This document shows positions 16,051-25,054 of a DNA stretch of 64,000 nt, in pieces; positions within the stretch are counted from its first letter, which is position 1, and every line of letters begins with the position of its first letter. The stretch spans positions 1-64,000 of the forward strand of contig CAKSWC010000003.1 in NCBI GenBank assembly GCA_934511365.1, in the 5' to 3' direction. A program made the translations under genes and the position numbers. The notes under the pieces were generated by a model that was not told the origin of the DNA, made no database searches, and saw only the letters and a list, made by a program, of their open reading frames with translations. The stretch is from an uncultured Eubacteriales bacterium. Lineage in GTDB: Bacteria > Bacillota > Clostridia > Oscillospirales > Acutalibacteraceae.

Positions 16051-16842
16051 ATGATAAGCAACAAAAACATCGTTCTTACCGGCTGCAACAGCGGAATAGG
16101 TCTTGAGGTCCTGCGCTTGCTGGTTCAGGGCAACAACCGTATTCTTGCCGTTGATAAAAATATTGACCGACTCGGCGGATTCGACCCGGAAAAAGTTCTT
16201 CCGATGCAGATTGACGTATCGTCAAAAGAGGCTGTTGACCGCATTTTTGAAACAGCTCTGGAAAAGCTCGGTTCAATCGACATTTTTTATGCCAATGCCG
16301 GCTATCCCTACTACGAGGAGGTCAACTACGCCGACTGGGACAGAGTTGCGGCGATGTTTGAAACGAACGTCTTTTCGCCCATTTACTCGTATCAGAAATA
16401 TGTTCGCTATCTTTCCGGCAGACACGGAATTTTTGCAATAACAATTTCTGCAATAGGAAAAATGGCGATGCCCGGTTTTACAATATACTCAGCCTCAAAG
16501 TTTGCAATGCAAGGCTTTCAGGAGGGTATCAGGCTTGAAAAGCCGAAAAATGTTCAGCTCACCTGCCTTTATCCCGTTGCGACCGACACGGGCTTTTTCA
16601 AAGCGGCGAATGAAATTGAATTCAAAAAGCCGTTTCCGGTTCAGCAGCCGACCGTTGTTGCAAAAAAGATGGTTGAGGGCATTGAAAAGGGGAAAGACAC
16701 GGTCAGCCCCTGCGCTCTTTTCGGCTTTGCCGAACAGCTTATGAAATTCGCTCCGTTTGTCAGAAATGTCTATTGGGCTTTTGAAAAAAGAAAATTCAAA
16801 GAGTTTAAAGAAAATGTGAAGCGCCTTAACGGCAGCAAGTGA
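16051..16842 (+). CDS. Short-chain dehydrogenase/reductase
   Basis: 263 residues of the classical SDR fold. Cofactor loop TGCNSGIGLEVLRLL, ANAGYPYYEEV for the NAG motif, catalytic Ser in ISAIG and YSASKFAMQGF for Tyr-x-x-x-Lys. The residue after the second strand (VDKNIDRL, an Asp) suggests NAD(H) preference. The C-terminal ~30 residues are basic. The substrate is unknown. It is 9 bp upstream of an OYE-type flavoenzyme, so the two probably act on the same carbonyl/enoate compound. Confidence 0.88.
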   Translation: MISNKNIVLTGCNSGIGLEVLRLLVQGNNRILAVDKNIDRLGGFDPEKVLPMQIDVSSKEAVDRIFETALEKLGSIDIFYANAGYPYYEEVNYADWDRVAAMFETNVFSPIYSYQKYVRYLSGRHGIFAITISAIGKMAMPGFTIYSASKFAMQGFQEGIRLEKPKNVQLTCLYPVATDTGFFKAANEIEFKKPFPVQQPTVVAKKMVEGIEKGKDTVSPCALFGFAEQLMKFAPFVRNVYWAFEKRKFKEFKENVKRLNGSK

Positions 16843-16851
16843 GGATAATAT

Positions 16852-18921
16852 ATGGAATATAAGCTTCTTTCAAGTCCGATGAAAATCGGCAGCGTTGAAA
16901 TTAAAAACCGCGTTGTAATGCCCCCGATGCTCATGGGCTTCGGTCAGTTTGACGGCCGGCCAACAAAGCAGATGATGGATTACTACGAAGAGCGCGCAAA
17001 AGGCGGCGCAGGTCTTATTATGACGGAAATCACCCGTGTTAACGATCAAACCGGTTCGGCTGCCTTTGCCCAGCTTGCGGTCAGTCACGATTATCACATT
17101 GCGCCTCTTGCCGAAATGGCAAAACGCATTCAGCGCCATGGAGCAAAGTTTTTTGTTCAGCTTCATCACCCGGGAAGGCAGAATGTCGGCTTGCTGGTCG
17201 GAACGGTTCCTCTTTCAATCAAAGCGCAAAAGCTTACAAAGGGTTTTTACGGAAAGCTTCTTTATAAGCTTACACCGGCCGTCGGCCCGATTCTTTTAAA
17301 AAACAATATTGTTCCGTCCTCTGTTGCACCTTCAAAATGCGAACCGGCATATTTTGCCGGCGGAAGAGTCAGGGCGCTCACCCACAAAGAAATTAAGGAG
17401 CTTGAACAGCAGTTTATTGACGGAGCCGTCCGCGTTTTCAAGGCAGGCTGCGACGGTGTTGAACTCCACTGTGCTCACGGCTATCTTCTTCAGCAGTTCC
17501 TTAGTCCTGTGACGAATAACCGCACCGATGAATATGGCGGCTCGCTTGAAAACAGAATGCGGTTTATTCTCAACATCATCCGCGGAATCAAGACCGAATG
17601 CGGAGAGAAGTTTCCCGTTATTGTCCGCCTTTCCGTTGATGAATGCTATTCGATGATTGGACAGGAGGGCAAGGGATATGACCTTAAAACCGGCGTTGAG
17701 GTTGCAAAACGGCTTGAAAAGGCCGGAATTGATGCGATTGATGTTTCCTGTGCCGGATATGACACTTTCAACTGCTGGCTTGAGCCGGTCTCCTTTGACC
17801 CCGGCTGGAGGAAATATATGGCAAAGGCCGTTAAGGAGGCCGTTTCAATTCCCGTTCTTGCCGCAAATCTAATCCGTTCACCCGAACAGGCCGAACAGCA
17901 GCTTAAAGACGGCATTCAGGACTTTGTCTGCCTCGGAAGGCCGCAGATTGCCGACCCTCACTGGACTGAGAAGGCGTTGAGCGGAAAAACAATAAGACGC
18001 TGCATCTGCTGCCTTAACTGCATTGAGTCGATGCAGGAAAACGCATATATCGGCTCACACGGTGAATGCTCCGTCAATCCTTTTGTCGGCCACGAAAAGG
18101 AGGAACTTGTTAAAAACGGAAACGGACTCAAAGTCATTGTTGCCGGTGCAGGCCCTGCCGGACTCACCGCCGCGGATATTCTTGCAAAACGCGGTTTTAA
18201 CGTCACTGTTTATGAAAAGAGCGCAAAGCCCGGCGGACAGCTTAATCTTGCCGCCGTTCCGCCGAAAAAGGGCAAAACTGCCTGGTTTATTGAGGACGCA
18301 TTCAAATGCTGTGAAGAGGATGGCGTAAAATTTGTTTTTAACAAGGCATTGACCGCTGAAGAGGCTAAAAAGGAAAATGCATATGCCGTAATCATCGCCA
18401 CGGGCAGCAGACCGATTAAGCCCGCCTTCCCCGGAATATATGATGAAAACGATGTTCTCACCTTTGAAGATATCCTCGGCGAAAAGGTGGATATCCGTGA
18501 CGCTTCGGTTGCCGTTATCGGTTCCGGTCTCACCGGACTTGAAACAGCCGAATACCTTACTCAAAAGGGCTGCAAGGTAACGGTTATTGAAATGCAGGAT
18601 GAAATTGCCCCCGGAACATGGATGCAGCACAGAAATGACATTATGCCCAAGCTTAAAAAAGCAGGCACTGTTTTCAAAACCAATGAAAAACTTTGCGAAA
18701 TTGAGAGCGGTTGCATAGTTACCGAAAACACAAAAACAAAAGCAAGAAGCAGAATTAAGTGTGACAAGGTTGTGCTTTCCCTCGGCTCAAGGCCGGACAC
18801 AACGCTTGAAAAGGAGCTTTCATCCTCTGATATCCGCACTGCAGCCATCGGTGATTGCACGAAGACGGGCAAAATTGCAGATGCAACAAAAGCCGCATAT
18901 CTTGTCGCAACAACGCTCTAA
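16852..18921 (+). CDS. NADH:flavin oxidoreductase / 2,4-dienoyl-CoA-reductase-like iron-sulfur flavoenzyme
   Basis: 689 residues. N-terminal Old-Yellow-Enzyme TIM barrel (residues ~1-370: KNRVVMPPMLMGFG, HHPGRQNVG with catalytic His, DGVELHCAHGYLLQQFLSP, NNRTDEYGGSLENR), a 4Fe-4S cysteine cluster (CICCLNCIESM plus a later C), and a C-terminal FAD/NAD(P) domain (VIVAGAGPAGLTAADILAKRG, VAVIGSGLTGLETAEYL). This is the architecture of 2,4-dienoyl-CoA reductase, enoate reductases and the bile-acid enzymes BaiCD/BaiH. The substrate cannot be read from sequence. The last residues (AAIGDCTKTGKIADATKAAY) complete the FAD fold, so the gene is intact. Confidence 0.93.
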   Translation: MEYKLLSSPMKIGSVEIKNRVVMPPMLMGFGQFDGRPTKQMMDYYEERAKGGAGLIMTEITRVNDQTGSAAFAQLAVSHDYHIAPLAEMAKRIQRHGAKFFVQLHHPGRQNVGLLVGTVPLSIKAQKLTKGFYGKLLYKLTPAVGPILLKNNIVPSSVAPSKCEPAYFAGGRVRALTHKEIKELEQQFIDGAVRVFKAGCDGVELHCAHGYLLQQFLSPVTNNRTDEYGGSLENRMRFILNIIRGIKTECGEKFPVIVRLSVDECYSMIGQEGKGYDLKTGVEVAKRLEKAGIDAIDVSCAGYDTFNCWLEPVSFDPGWRKYMAKAVKEAVSIPVLAANLIRSPEQAEQQLKDGIQDFVCLGRPQIADPHWTEKALSGKTIRRCICCLNCIESMQENAYIGSHGECSVNPFVGHEKEELVKNGNGLKVIVAGAGPAGLTAADILAKRGFNVTVYEKSAKPGGQLNLAAVPPKKGKTAWFIEDAFKCCEEDGVKFVFNKALTAEEAKKENAYAVIIATGSRPIKPAFPGIYDENDVLTFEDILGEKVDIRDASVAVIGSGLTGLETAEYLTQKGCKVTVIEMQDEIAPGTWMQHRNDIMPKLKKAGTVFKTNEKLCEIESGCIVTENTKTKARSRIKCDKVVLSLGSRPDTTLEKELSSSDIRTAAIGDCTKTGKIADATKAAYLVATTL

Positions 18922-18949
18922 AAAACCTTGAAAAACTTTTTGTCCGCTG

Positions 18950-18978
18950 TTGACATGTCACATTTGTTGTGATAAAAT
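18950..18978 (+). promoter_or_regulatory. guaB promoter
   Basis: TTGACA (18950-18955), 17-bp spacer, TAAAAT (18973-18978), with a TGTGA extension before the -10. Confidence 0.75.
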
Positions 18979-18991
18979 TTCATAAATTAAC

Positions 18992-19036
18992 CGCCGTGTT
19001 TCCGCAGATTGATTTTTCTGCGGAAAGCGGCGATTT
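18992..19036 (+). promoter_or_regulatory. Hairpin at the 5' end of the guaB transcript
   Basis: Arms CGCCG..TTTCCGCAGA and TCTGCGGAAA.CGGCG (15 bp with one small internal loop) followed by ATTTTAAAAA. It begins about 7 bases after the predicted transcription start, so it is either a 5' stabilising stem or an attenuator. It is not a purine riboswitch: none of the conserved loop sequences is present. Confidence 0.55.
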
Positions 19037-19064
19037 TAAAAATGTTTGACTTAGGAGGAGCACT

Positions 19065-20570
19065 ATGGCTGTTTTTATTAATGAACCGTCACACACTTTT
19101 AACGAGTATCTGCTTATTCCGGGCTATTCTTCCGACAAATGCGTTCCGGAGAATGTATCCTTGAAAACACCGCTCGTTAAGTTTAAAAAAGGTGAAGAGT
19201 CTTCAATAACCATGAACATACCTATGGTATCCGCCATTATGCAGTCCGTTTCGGGCGACAGGCTTGCGGTCGCCCTTGCAAAAGAGGGCGGCGTTTCGTT
19301 TATATACGGTTCTCAGAGCATTGAGGATGAGGCTGCAATGGTTGCAAAGGCAAAAAACCATAAAGCAGGATTTGTAACGAGCGACTCCAATGTTTCACCT
19401 TTGGCAACGTTGAAAGATATTATTGCCCTCAAGGAAAAGACTGGTCATTCAACTGTTGCCGTAACGGAGGACGGAACCGAAAAGGGGAAGCTTCTCGGAA
19501 TAGTCACCGGACGCGATTATCGAATCAGCCGTATGGAGCTTGATACCCCGGTCAGTGATTTTATGACCCCGTTTGAAAGGCTTGTTGTTGCAAAAGAGGG
19601 AACAAGTCTCAAGGAAGCGAACGATATTATCTGGGATAACAAGCTGAACTCACTTCCGATTATTGATGAAAAGCAGTGCCTGCGTTATTTTGTTTTCAGA
19701 AAAGACTATGACTCCCACAAAAAGAATCCGAACGAACTTCTTGACGAGCATAAAAGATATGTTGTCGGTGCGGGAATCAACACAAGAGACTATGCTGAAA
19801 GAGTTCCCGCGCTTGTTGAAGCCGGTGCTGATGTTCTTTGCATTGACTCCTCGGAGGGCTTTTCAGACTGGCAAAAATTTACAATCGCGTGGATACGCGA
19901 GCATTACGGCGAAAGCGTTAAGGTTGGCGCCGGAAATGTTGTTGACGCGGACGGCTTCCGTTTCCTTGCCGATTGCGGTGCAGATTTTGTAAAAGTCGGA
20001 ATTGGCGGCGGCTCAATTTGCATCACGCGCGAGACAAAGGGTATCGGCAGAGGACAGGCGACGGCACTCATTGAAGTTTGCAAGGCGAGAGACGAATATT
20101 TTGAAGAAACCGGCGTTTATGTTCCGGTCTGTTCCGACGGTGGAATTGTTTATGACCATCATATTACGCTTGCTCTTGCAATGGGTGCGGATTTCGTTAT
20201 GCTTGGCAGGTATTTTGCACGCTTTGACGAAAGTCCAACGAACAAAATCAGCATCGGTGGAACATATATGAAAGAATACTGGGGCGAGGGCTCTGCAAGA
20301 GCGCGTAACTGGCAGCGCTATGACCTTGGCGGAGACAAAAAGCTCTCGTTTGAGGAGGGTGTTGATTCCTATGTCCCGTATGCCGGAAGTCTTAAGGACA
20401 ATGTTGCACTCTCCCTTTCAAAGGTTAAGTCAACAATGTGCAACTGCGGAGCGCTTTCCATTCCGGAACTCCAGAAGAAGGCGAAAATAACGCTTGTTTC
20501 CGCAACAAGCATTGTTGAGGGCGGAGCACACGATGTTGTTCAAAAGGACAAGACCGGCGTTGTTAAATAA
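19065..20570 (+). CDS. guaB: Inosine-5'-monophosphate dehydrogenase
   Basis: 501 residues. TIM barrel with an inserted pair of CBS domains (roughly residues 100-220; GIVTGRDYRIS, VSDFMTPFERLVV). Catalytic loop GIGGGSICITRETKGIGRG with the nucleophile Cys319, and the flap RARNWQRYDLGG with the Arg-Tyr pair. It oxidises IMP to XMP, the committed step to GMP. The loop form (GGGSICITRE) and the C-terminus (SIVEGGAHDV) are of the subgroup known from the protist Tritrichomonas foetus and from some anaerobic bacteria, not the GIGPGSICTTR form of most bacterial enzymes. It is followed at 19 bp by metF. Confidence 0.95.
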   Translation: MAVFINEPSHTFNEYLLIPGYSSDKCVPENVSLKTPLVKFKKGEESSITMNIPMVSAIMQSVSGDRLAVALAKEGGVSFIYGSQSIEDEAAMVAKAKNHKAGFVTSDSNVSPLATLKDIIALKEKTGHSTVAVTEDGTEKGKLLGIVTGRDYRISRMELDTPVSDFMTPFERLVVAKEGTSLKEANDIIWDNKLNSLPIIDEKQCLRYFVFRKDYDSHKKNPNELLDEHKRYVVGAGINTRDYAERVPALVEAGADVLCIDSSEGFSDWQKFTIAWIREHYGESVKVGAGNVVDADGFRFLADCGADFVKVGIGGGSICITRETKGIGRGQATALIEVCKARDEYFEETGVYVPVCSDGGIVYDHHITLALAMGADFVMLGRYFARFDESPTNKISIGGTYMKEYWGEGSARARNWQRYDLGGDKKLSFEEGVDSYVPYAGSLKDNVALSLSKVKSTMCNCGALSIPELQKKAKITLVSATSIVEGGAHDVVQKDKTGVVK

Positions 20571-20588
20571 CTTTTTTGGTGATATCGA

Positions 20589-21476
20589 ATGAAAGTTATA
20601 AATATTCTCAGAGACAAAAAGCCTTCGCTCTCTTTTGAGGTTTTTCCGCCAAAAAAGGAAGCCTCTTTTGAAAGCGTGGAACGCGCCGTAAAAGCCATTG
20701 CCGCAATCAAACCGGCATATATGAGCGTAACTTACGGCGCCGGGGGCGGAACAAGCAAATATACTCTTGAAATTGCAAAAAGCATTAAAGAAAAGTTCGG
20801 CGTTGAGACCGTTGAACATCTGACCTGTGTATCCTCAACAAAGGAGATGGTGCGCAGGCAGATTGAAGCCATTAAAGAAAGCGGCGTTGAAAACATTCTT
20901 GCACTGCGCGGCGATATTCCGACCGATATGCTTGAAAGCGACAAAAGCACATGGGCATATAACCACGCAACAGAGCTTATTCACGAACTTAAAGAGACTA
21001 ATCCTTCCTTTTGCATCGGAGCCGCGTGCTATCCGGAAGTTCACCCGGAAAGCAGAAACAGTAAGGAAGATATACGCTTTCTCAAAGCCAAGGTTGACGC
21101 CGGCTGTGAATTTTTGACTACGCAGATGTTTTTTGACAATAATCTTCTTTATAATTTTCTGTATAAGCTGCGCGAGGCCGGTGTGACTGTTCCGGTTGTT
21201 GCCGGAATAATGCCTATAACAAAAGCGAATCAGGTTGAACGGGCTATTAAACTCTCGGGCTGCCATATGCCGCAGAGATTTATCAGCCTTGTTGACCGTT
21301 TCGGCAACGATGAAAGTGCAATGAAGCAGGCCGGAATTGCATATGCCACAGATCAGATTATTGATCTTTTTGCAAACGGTGTCAGTAATGTTCATGTTTA
21401 CTCAATGAACAAACCTGACGTTGCACAGAAAATTTATTCAAATCTTTCGGATATTATCGGTAAAGACTATGAATGA
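20589..21476 (+). CDS. metF: 5,10-methylenetetrahydrofolate reductase
   Basis: 295 residues, TIM-barrel flavoprotein. SLSFEVFPPKK near the N-terminus carries the conserved catalytic Glu; SVTYGAGGGTS, LTCVSST, NILALRGDIPTD and GAACYPEVHPES are family blocks. It reduces methylene-THF to methyl-THF, the methyl donor for the MetH encoded downstream. The stop overlaps the next gene by 8 bp. No zinc-finger N-terminal extension (as in some acetogen forms) is present. Confidence 0.95.
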   Translation: MKVINILRDKKPSLSFEVFPPKKEASFESVERAVKAIAAIKPAYMSVTYGAGGGTSKYTLEIAKSIKEKFGVETVEHLTCVSSTKEMVRRQIEAIKESGVENILALRGDIPTDMLESDKSTWAYNHATELIHELKETNPSFCIGAACYPEVHPESRNSKEDIRFLKAKVDAGCEFLTTQMFFDNNLLYNFLYKLREAGVTVPVVAGIMPITKANQVERAIKLSGCHMPQRFISLVDRFGNDESAMKQAGIAYATDQIIDLFANGVSNVHVYSMNKPDVAQKIYSNLSDIIGKDYE

Positions 21477-22068
21477 AATTGTTTTTAAGACTTATTCGGA
21501 AATTCCGCTCAACAAGCGTGAAATTTTCAGGTATATGGGCTGCAAAACTCCGGATGAACAGATAAAAAAGCTTCTTGAAAACTGCCTTGATGAAAGCAGG
21601 GGTGCGTTTTCATATATGACGTGTTTTCGTGAATTTCCGCTTTCGTTTTGCGGAAATGAAATTGACCTCGGCTTTTCAAAAACAAAAAGCAGGTCGCTGT
21701 TCAAAAATCTTGACGGTTGTGAAAGAATCATACTTTTTGCCGCAACTGTTGGGCATGAGGCAGACAGACTTATAAAAAGGCAGTCCTTTTTATCTCCGGC
21801 AAAGGGCGTCTGTTTTCAGGCCATAGGAAGCGAAAGAGTTGAAAGCCTCTGCGACACTCTTAATGCCGAACTCGGGGAGCAATACGCAGAGAAGGGATTT
21901 TCTTTGAAGCCGCGGTTCAGTCCGGGATACGGTGATCTTCCGCTTGAACTTCAGAAAGCAATAATTCCGACGCTCAACTGCACAAAACTTCTCGGAATCA
22001 GCCTCGGAGAAAATTTAATGATGTCGCCGTCAAAATCTGTAACGGCGATAATCGGTGTTTATAGATAG
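21469..22068 (+). CDS. Stand-alone MetH activation-domain protein
   Basis: 199 residues from the ATG at 21469 (the in-frame ATG at 21421 is inside metF). The blocks FAATVGHEADRLIKRQ, GSERVESLCDTLNAELGEQY, RFSPGYGDLPLELQ and GENLMMSPSKSVTAIIGV correspond to the C-terminal SAM-binding activation domain of cobalamin-dependent methionine synthase (RxxPGY motif, here RFSPGYGD). The downstream metH lacks this domain, so the function is split over two genes. It would bind SAM for reductive methylation of cob(II)alamin. Confidence 0.88.
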   Translation: MNEIVFKTYSEIPLNKREIFRYMGCKTPDEQIKKLLENCLDESRGAFSYMTCFREFPLSFCGNEIDLGFSKTKSRSLFKNLDGCERIILFAATVGHEADRLIKRQSFLSPAKGVCFQAIGSERVESLCDTLNAELGEQYAEKGFSLKPRFSPGYGDLPLELQKAIIPTLNCTKLLGISLGENLMMSPSKSVTAIIGVYR

Positions 22069-22086
22069 CAAAAGAGGGTGGACACT

Positions 22087-24489
22087 ATGGGCATTCTTGA
22101 ACTTTTAAAAAGCAGAATACTTATTCTTGACGGCGGTTTTGGAACCTATCTTCAAAAAGAAGGTCTGAAACCGAGTGAAAGTACAGAGAGCTGGAACATA
22201 ACTCATCCGGCGGTTGTTCAGAGTGTTCACAAAAAGTATTTTGATGCCGGCAGCAACATTGTCTGCGCAAACACTTTCGGTGCAAACAGCCTTAAATATA
22301 AGAGCGGCGAGCTTGAGGAAATTATTAAAGCCGCCGTCCAAAACGCTATGAGAGCAAAGGCGGCCTCAACTGCACCGCAGGAAAAGTTTGTTGCCCTTGA
22401 TATCGGTCCGCTCGGAAAGCTCCTCAGACCTTTTGGAGACCTTGATTTTGAAAAAGCTGTTTCCGTTTTTGCCGAAACGGTGAGGCTTGGCGTGAAATAT
22501 AATGTTGATCTCATTGTGATTGAAACGATGAACGACAGTTATGAAACCAAGGCGGCTCTGCTTGCTGCAAAAGAGAATAGCTTGCTGCCTGTTTTCGTAA
22601 CCAATGCATATGGTGAGGACGGAAAGCTCATCACCGGCGCAACACCGGAGGCTATGGTCGCAATGCTTGAGGGAATGGGTGCCGATGCCATCGGCGCGAA
22701 CTGTTCGCTCGGACCGAGGCAGCTTCAAAGTGTTGCAAAAAGGATTCTTTCCTGTGCCTCTGTTCCGGTCATAATGAAACCCAATGCCGGTATGCCTAAG
22801 AGCGTTGACGGGAAAACGGTTTTTGACGTTGACGCTGAGGAATTCTGCCTTGAAATGAAAAAAATGGCCGAAAGCGGCGTAACCGTTCTCGGCGGCTGCT
22901 GCGGAACAAATGACAGCTATATCAGAAGGCTCACCGAAACGCTCGGGGATGTAAAGTTCAAAAAGCCCGAAGAAAAAAACTTGACAGTTGTTTCATCATA
23001 TACCCATGCGGTATATTTTGATAAGAAGCCTGTGATAATAGGCGAAAGAATCAATCCAACAGGAAAAAAGCGGTTTAAGCAGGCATTGCTTGAAAACGAT
23101 ATAGGATACATTCTGAGCGAAGGTCTTTCTGAGCAGGAAAACGGAGCGCATATACTTGATGTCAATGTCGGAATGCCCGGAATTGACGAGAGTGCAATGC
23201 TTGAAAAAGCGGTCTTTGAACTTCAAAGTGTGCTTGACCTGCCGCTGCAGATTGACACATCTGATATAATGGCAATGGAAAAGGCCATGAGACTCTATAA
23301 CGGCAAACCGATGATCAACTCCGTCAACGGAAAGAAAGAGAGCATGAAAGCCGTTTTTCCGCTTGTTAAGAAGTACGGCGGCGTTGTTACGGCGCTGACG
23401 CTTGATGAAAACGGAATTCCGGAAACGGCCGAGGAACGCGTCAAAATTGCAGAAAAAATTCTTTATACCGCAAAGGAATACGGAATTGAAAAAAAGGACA
23501 TTGTTTTTGACACTCTCGCCATGGCAGTCAGCGCGGACCCGTTTGCGGCGAAGGTGACAATCGAAGCCCTTTCAAGAATTCGCCGCAATCTTGGCTGTCA
23601 CACAAGTCTCGGTGTTTCCAATGTTTCTTTCGGACTGCCTGAGAGGGGAGCGCTCAACGCCTCGTTTTTCCTTCTTGCGCTCGAAAACGGTCTTTCCGCC
23701 GCAATTCTTAACCCCAACAGCCGTGAAATGATTCGCGCGTATAAAACATATTGTGCGCTTTGCGGACTTGACGAAGGTTTTGCTGATTATATTTCGTTTT
23801 GCTCCGGCAACAAGACTGACAAAGCGGAGACTCTTTTGGAAAAAGAAGAAAATGTTTTATCTCAGCTTAAATCCGCAATCATGAAAGGACTCAAAGAGAA
23901 TGCTGGCGAGCTTTGCAAAAAGCTTCTTGCGGAAAAAGACGGGCTTGAAATTGTTCAAACTGCCATTATTCCGGCACTTGATGAGGTTGGAAAAGGCTTT
24001 GAGAGCAAAAAAATTTATCTTCCGCAGCTTCTTATGAGTGCGGAAGCGGCAAAAAGCGCGTTTGAAAAAATTAAATCTGCGGCGTTGCGGAACGAAGGCA
24101 CGGACGAAAAAAACGCCCTGCCGGTTGTTCTTGCAACCGTCAAGGGCGATGTTCACGATATTGGGAAAAATATTGTTCATCTGCTTCTTGAAAATTATGG
24201 CTATAATGTTATTGATCTTGGAAAGGATGTTGACGCTCAGACTGTTGCTGATGCCGTTATCAGAAGCGGTGCAAAGCTCGCCGGACTCAGCGCACTCATG
24301 ACCACAACCGTTCCCGCAATGGAAGAAACGATAAAAATTCTTCGTGAACGGGCGCCATGGTGTAAGGTTGCTGTTGGCGGCGCCGTTTTAACAGAAGAAT
24401 ATGCGGAAAATATCGGCGCCGATAAATATTCAAAGGATGCAATGGAAACAGTAAGATATGCGCAAACAATTCTAAAAACAAATACATGA
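22087..24489 (+). CDS. metH: Cobalamin-dependent methionine synthase lacking the activation domain
   Basis: 800 residues from the ATG at 22087 (AGAGGGTGG is its ribosome binding site; the GTG at 22078 is within it). Domain order: homocysteine methyltransferase barrel (LDGGFGTYLQ, ANCSLGP, GGCCGTND with zinc cysteines), pterin-binding barrel (GERINPTGKKRFK, LDVNVGMPGIDE, LGVSNVSFGLPER), helical cap, and B12-binding domain (GDVHDIGKNIVHLLLENYGY with the cobalt-ligating His). Full E. coli MetH is ~1230 residues; the missing C-terminal SAM domain is encoded by the gene just upstream. It forms methionine from homocysteine and methyl-THF. Confidence 0.96.
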   Translation: MGILELLKSRILILDGGFGTYLQKEGLKPSESTESWNITHPAVVQSVHKKYFDAGSNIVCANTFGANSLKYKSGELEEIIKAAVQNAMRAKAASTAPQEKFVALDIGPLGKLLRPFGDLDFEKAVSVFAETVRLGVKYNVDLIVIETMNDSYETKAALLAAKENSLLPVFVTNAYGEDGKLITGATPEAMVAMLEGMGADAIGANCSLGPRQLQSVAKRILSCASVPVIMKPNAGMPKSVDGKTVFDVDAEEFCLEMKKMAESGVTVLGGCCGTNDSYIRRLTETLGDVKFKKPEEKNLTVVSSYTHAVYFDKKPVIIGERINPTGKKRFKQALLENDIGYILSEGLSEQENGAHILDVNVGMPGIDESAMLEKAVFELQSVLDLPLQIDTSDIMAMEKAMRLYNGKPMINSVNGKKESMKAVFPLVKKYGGVVTALTLDENGIPETAEERVKIAEKILYTAKEYGIEKKDIVFDTLAMAVSADPFAAKVTIEALSRIRRNLGCHTSLGVSNVSFGLPERGALNASFFLLALENGLSAAILNPNSREMIRAYKTYCALCGLDEGFADYISFCSGNKTDKAETLLEKEENVLSQLKSAIMKGLKENAGELCKKLLAEKDGLEIVQTAIIPALDEVGKGFESKKIYLPQLLMSAEAAKSAFEKIKSAALRNEGTDEKNALPVVLATVKGDVHDIGKNIVHLLLENYGYNVIDLGKDVDAQTVADAVIRSGAKLAGLSALMTTTVPAMEETIKILRERAPWCKVAVGGAVLTEEYAENIGADKYSKDAMETVRYAQTILKTNT

Positions 24490-24504
24490 AAAGAGGTAAG
24501 TATA

Positions 24505-24813
24505 ATGGAAATAACTCTCACAAAGGATAACTTTGAAGAAATTGTTAATCAAAACGAAAAGGCTGTGCTTATTGATTTTTGGGCAACATGGTGCGGACCG
24601 TGCATGATGGTGGCTCCGGTTGTTGAAGAAATTGCGAACGAACGCGCTGACATTGCCGTGTGCAAAGTCAATGTTGATGAAGAACCGGAGCTTGCCGAAA
24701 AGTTTGAGGTTCGGTTCATTCCGATGCTTGTTGCAATGAAGGACGGAAAAATCATTAACTCAACCACCGGATATCACGAAAAGGAAGAAATTCTCGCTCT
24801 TTTGGAGGATTAA
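24505..24813 (+). CDS. trxA: Thioredoxin
   Basis: 102 residues with the active site WATWCGPCMMVAP (Cys30, Cys33) and the cis-Pro loop RFIPMLVAM. It reduces protein disulfides in the cytoplasm. It lies 15 bp after metH and 2 bp before an FTR-like gene, suggesting it is reduced by ferredoxin and not, or not only, by NADPH-thioredoxin reductase. Methionine synthase is not a standard thioredoxin client, so the grouping may reflect general redox supply. Confidence 0.95.
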   Translation: MEITLTKDNFEEIVNQNEKAVLIDFWATWCGPCMMVAPVVEEIANERADIAVCKVNVDEEPELAEKFEVRFIPMLVAMKDGKIINSTTGYHEKEEILALLED

Positions 24814-24815
24814 AG

Positions 24816-25013
24816 ATGAAAATCAGACTCAATGAAAACGCAGAGGTTGTTAAGGTTGTTAAAGAGGGACTGAAAAGAACGGGCGGCTATTGCCCATGCA
24901 TACGCGAGCAAAACGATGACACAAAGTGTATGTGTAAAGACTTTCGTGAGAAAGTTAAGGATCCGAATTTTGAAGGATATTGCCATTGTATGCTATATTA
25001 TAAAGAAAAATAA
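24816..25013 (+). CDS. Ferredoxin-thioredoxin reductase catalytic-subunit-like protein
   Basis: 65 residues holding six cysteines in three pairs: CPC (26, 28), CMC (38, 40) and CHC (56, 58). The CPC...CxC...CHC arrangement with GYCHCMLYYK at the end is the signature of the FTR catalytic subunit, which uses a 4Fe-4S cluster next to a disulfide to pass electrons from ferredoxin to thioredoxin. It is shorter than plant FTR-beta (~115 residues) and lacks its N-terminal part. It is immediately downstream of trxA (GGAG within the trxA end). Confidence 0.82.
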   Translation: MKIRLNENAEVVKVVKEGLKRTGGYCPCIREQNDDTKCMCKDFREKVKDPNFEGYCHCMLYYKEK

Positions 25014-25054
25014 TTCAACAACGCTTTAGAAGAATATATAGGGATGAGTGAAAA

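Noticed and set aside
18992..19036. Purine riboswitch before guaB
   Set aside because: A simple long hairpin without the three-way-junction core or conserved loops.
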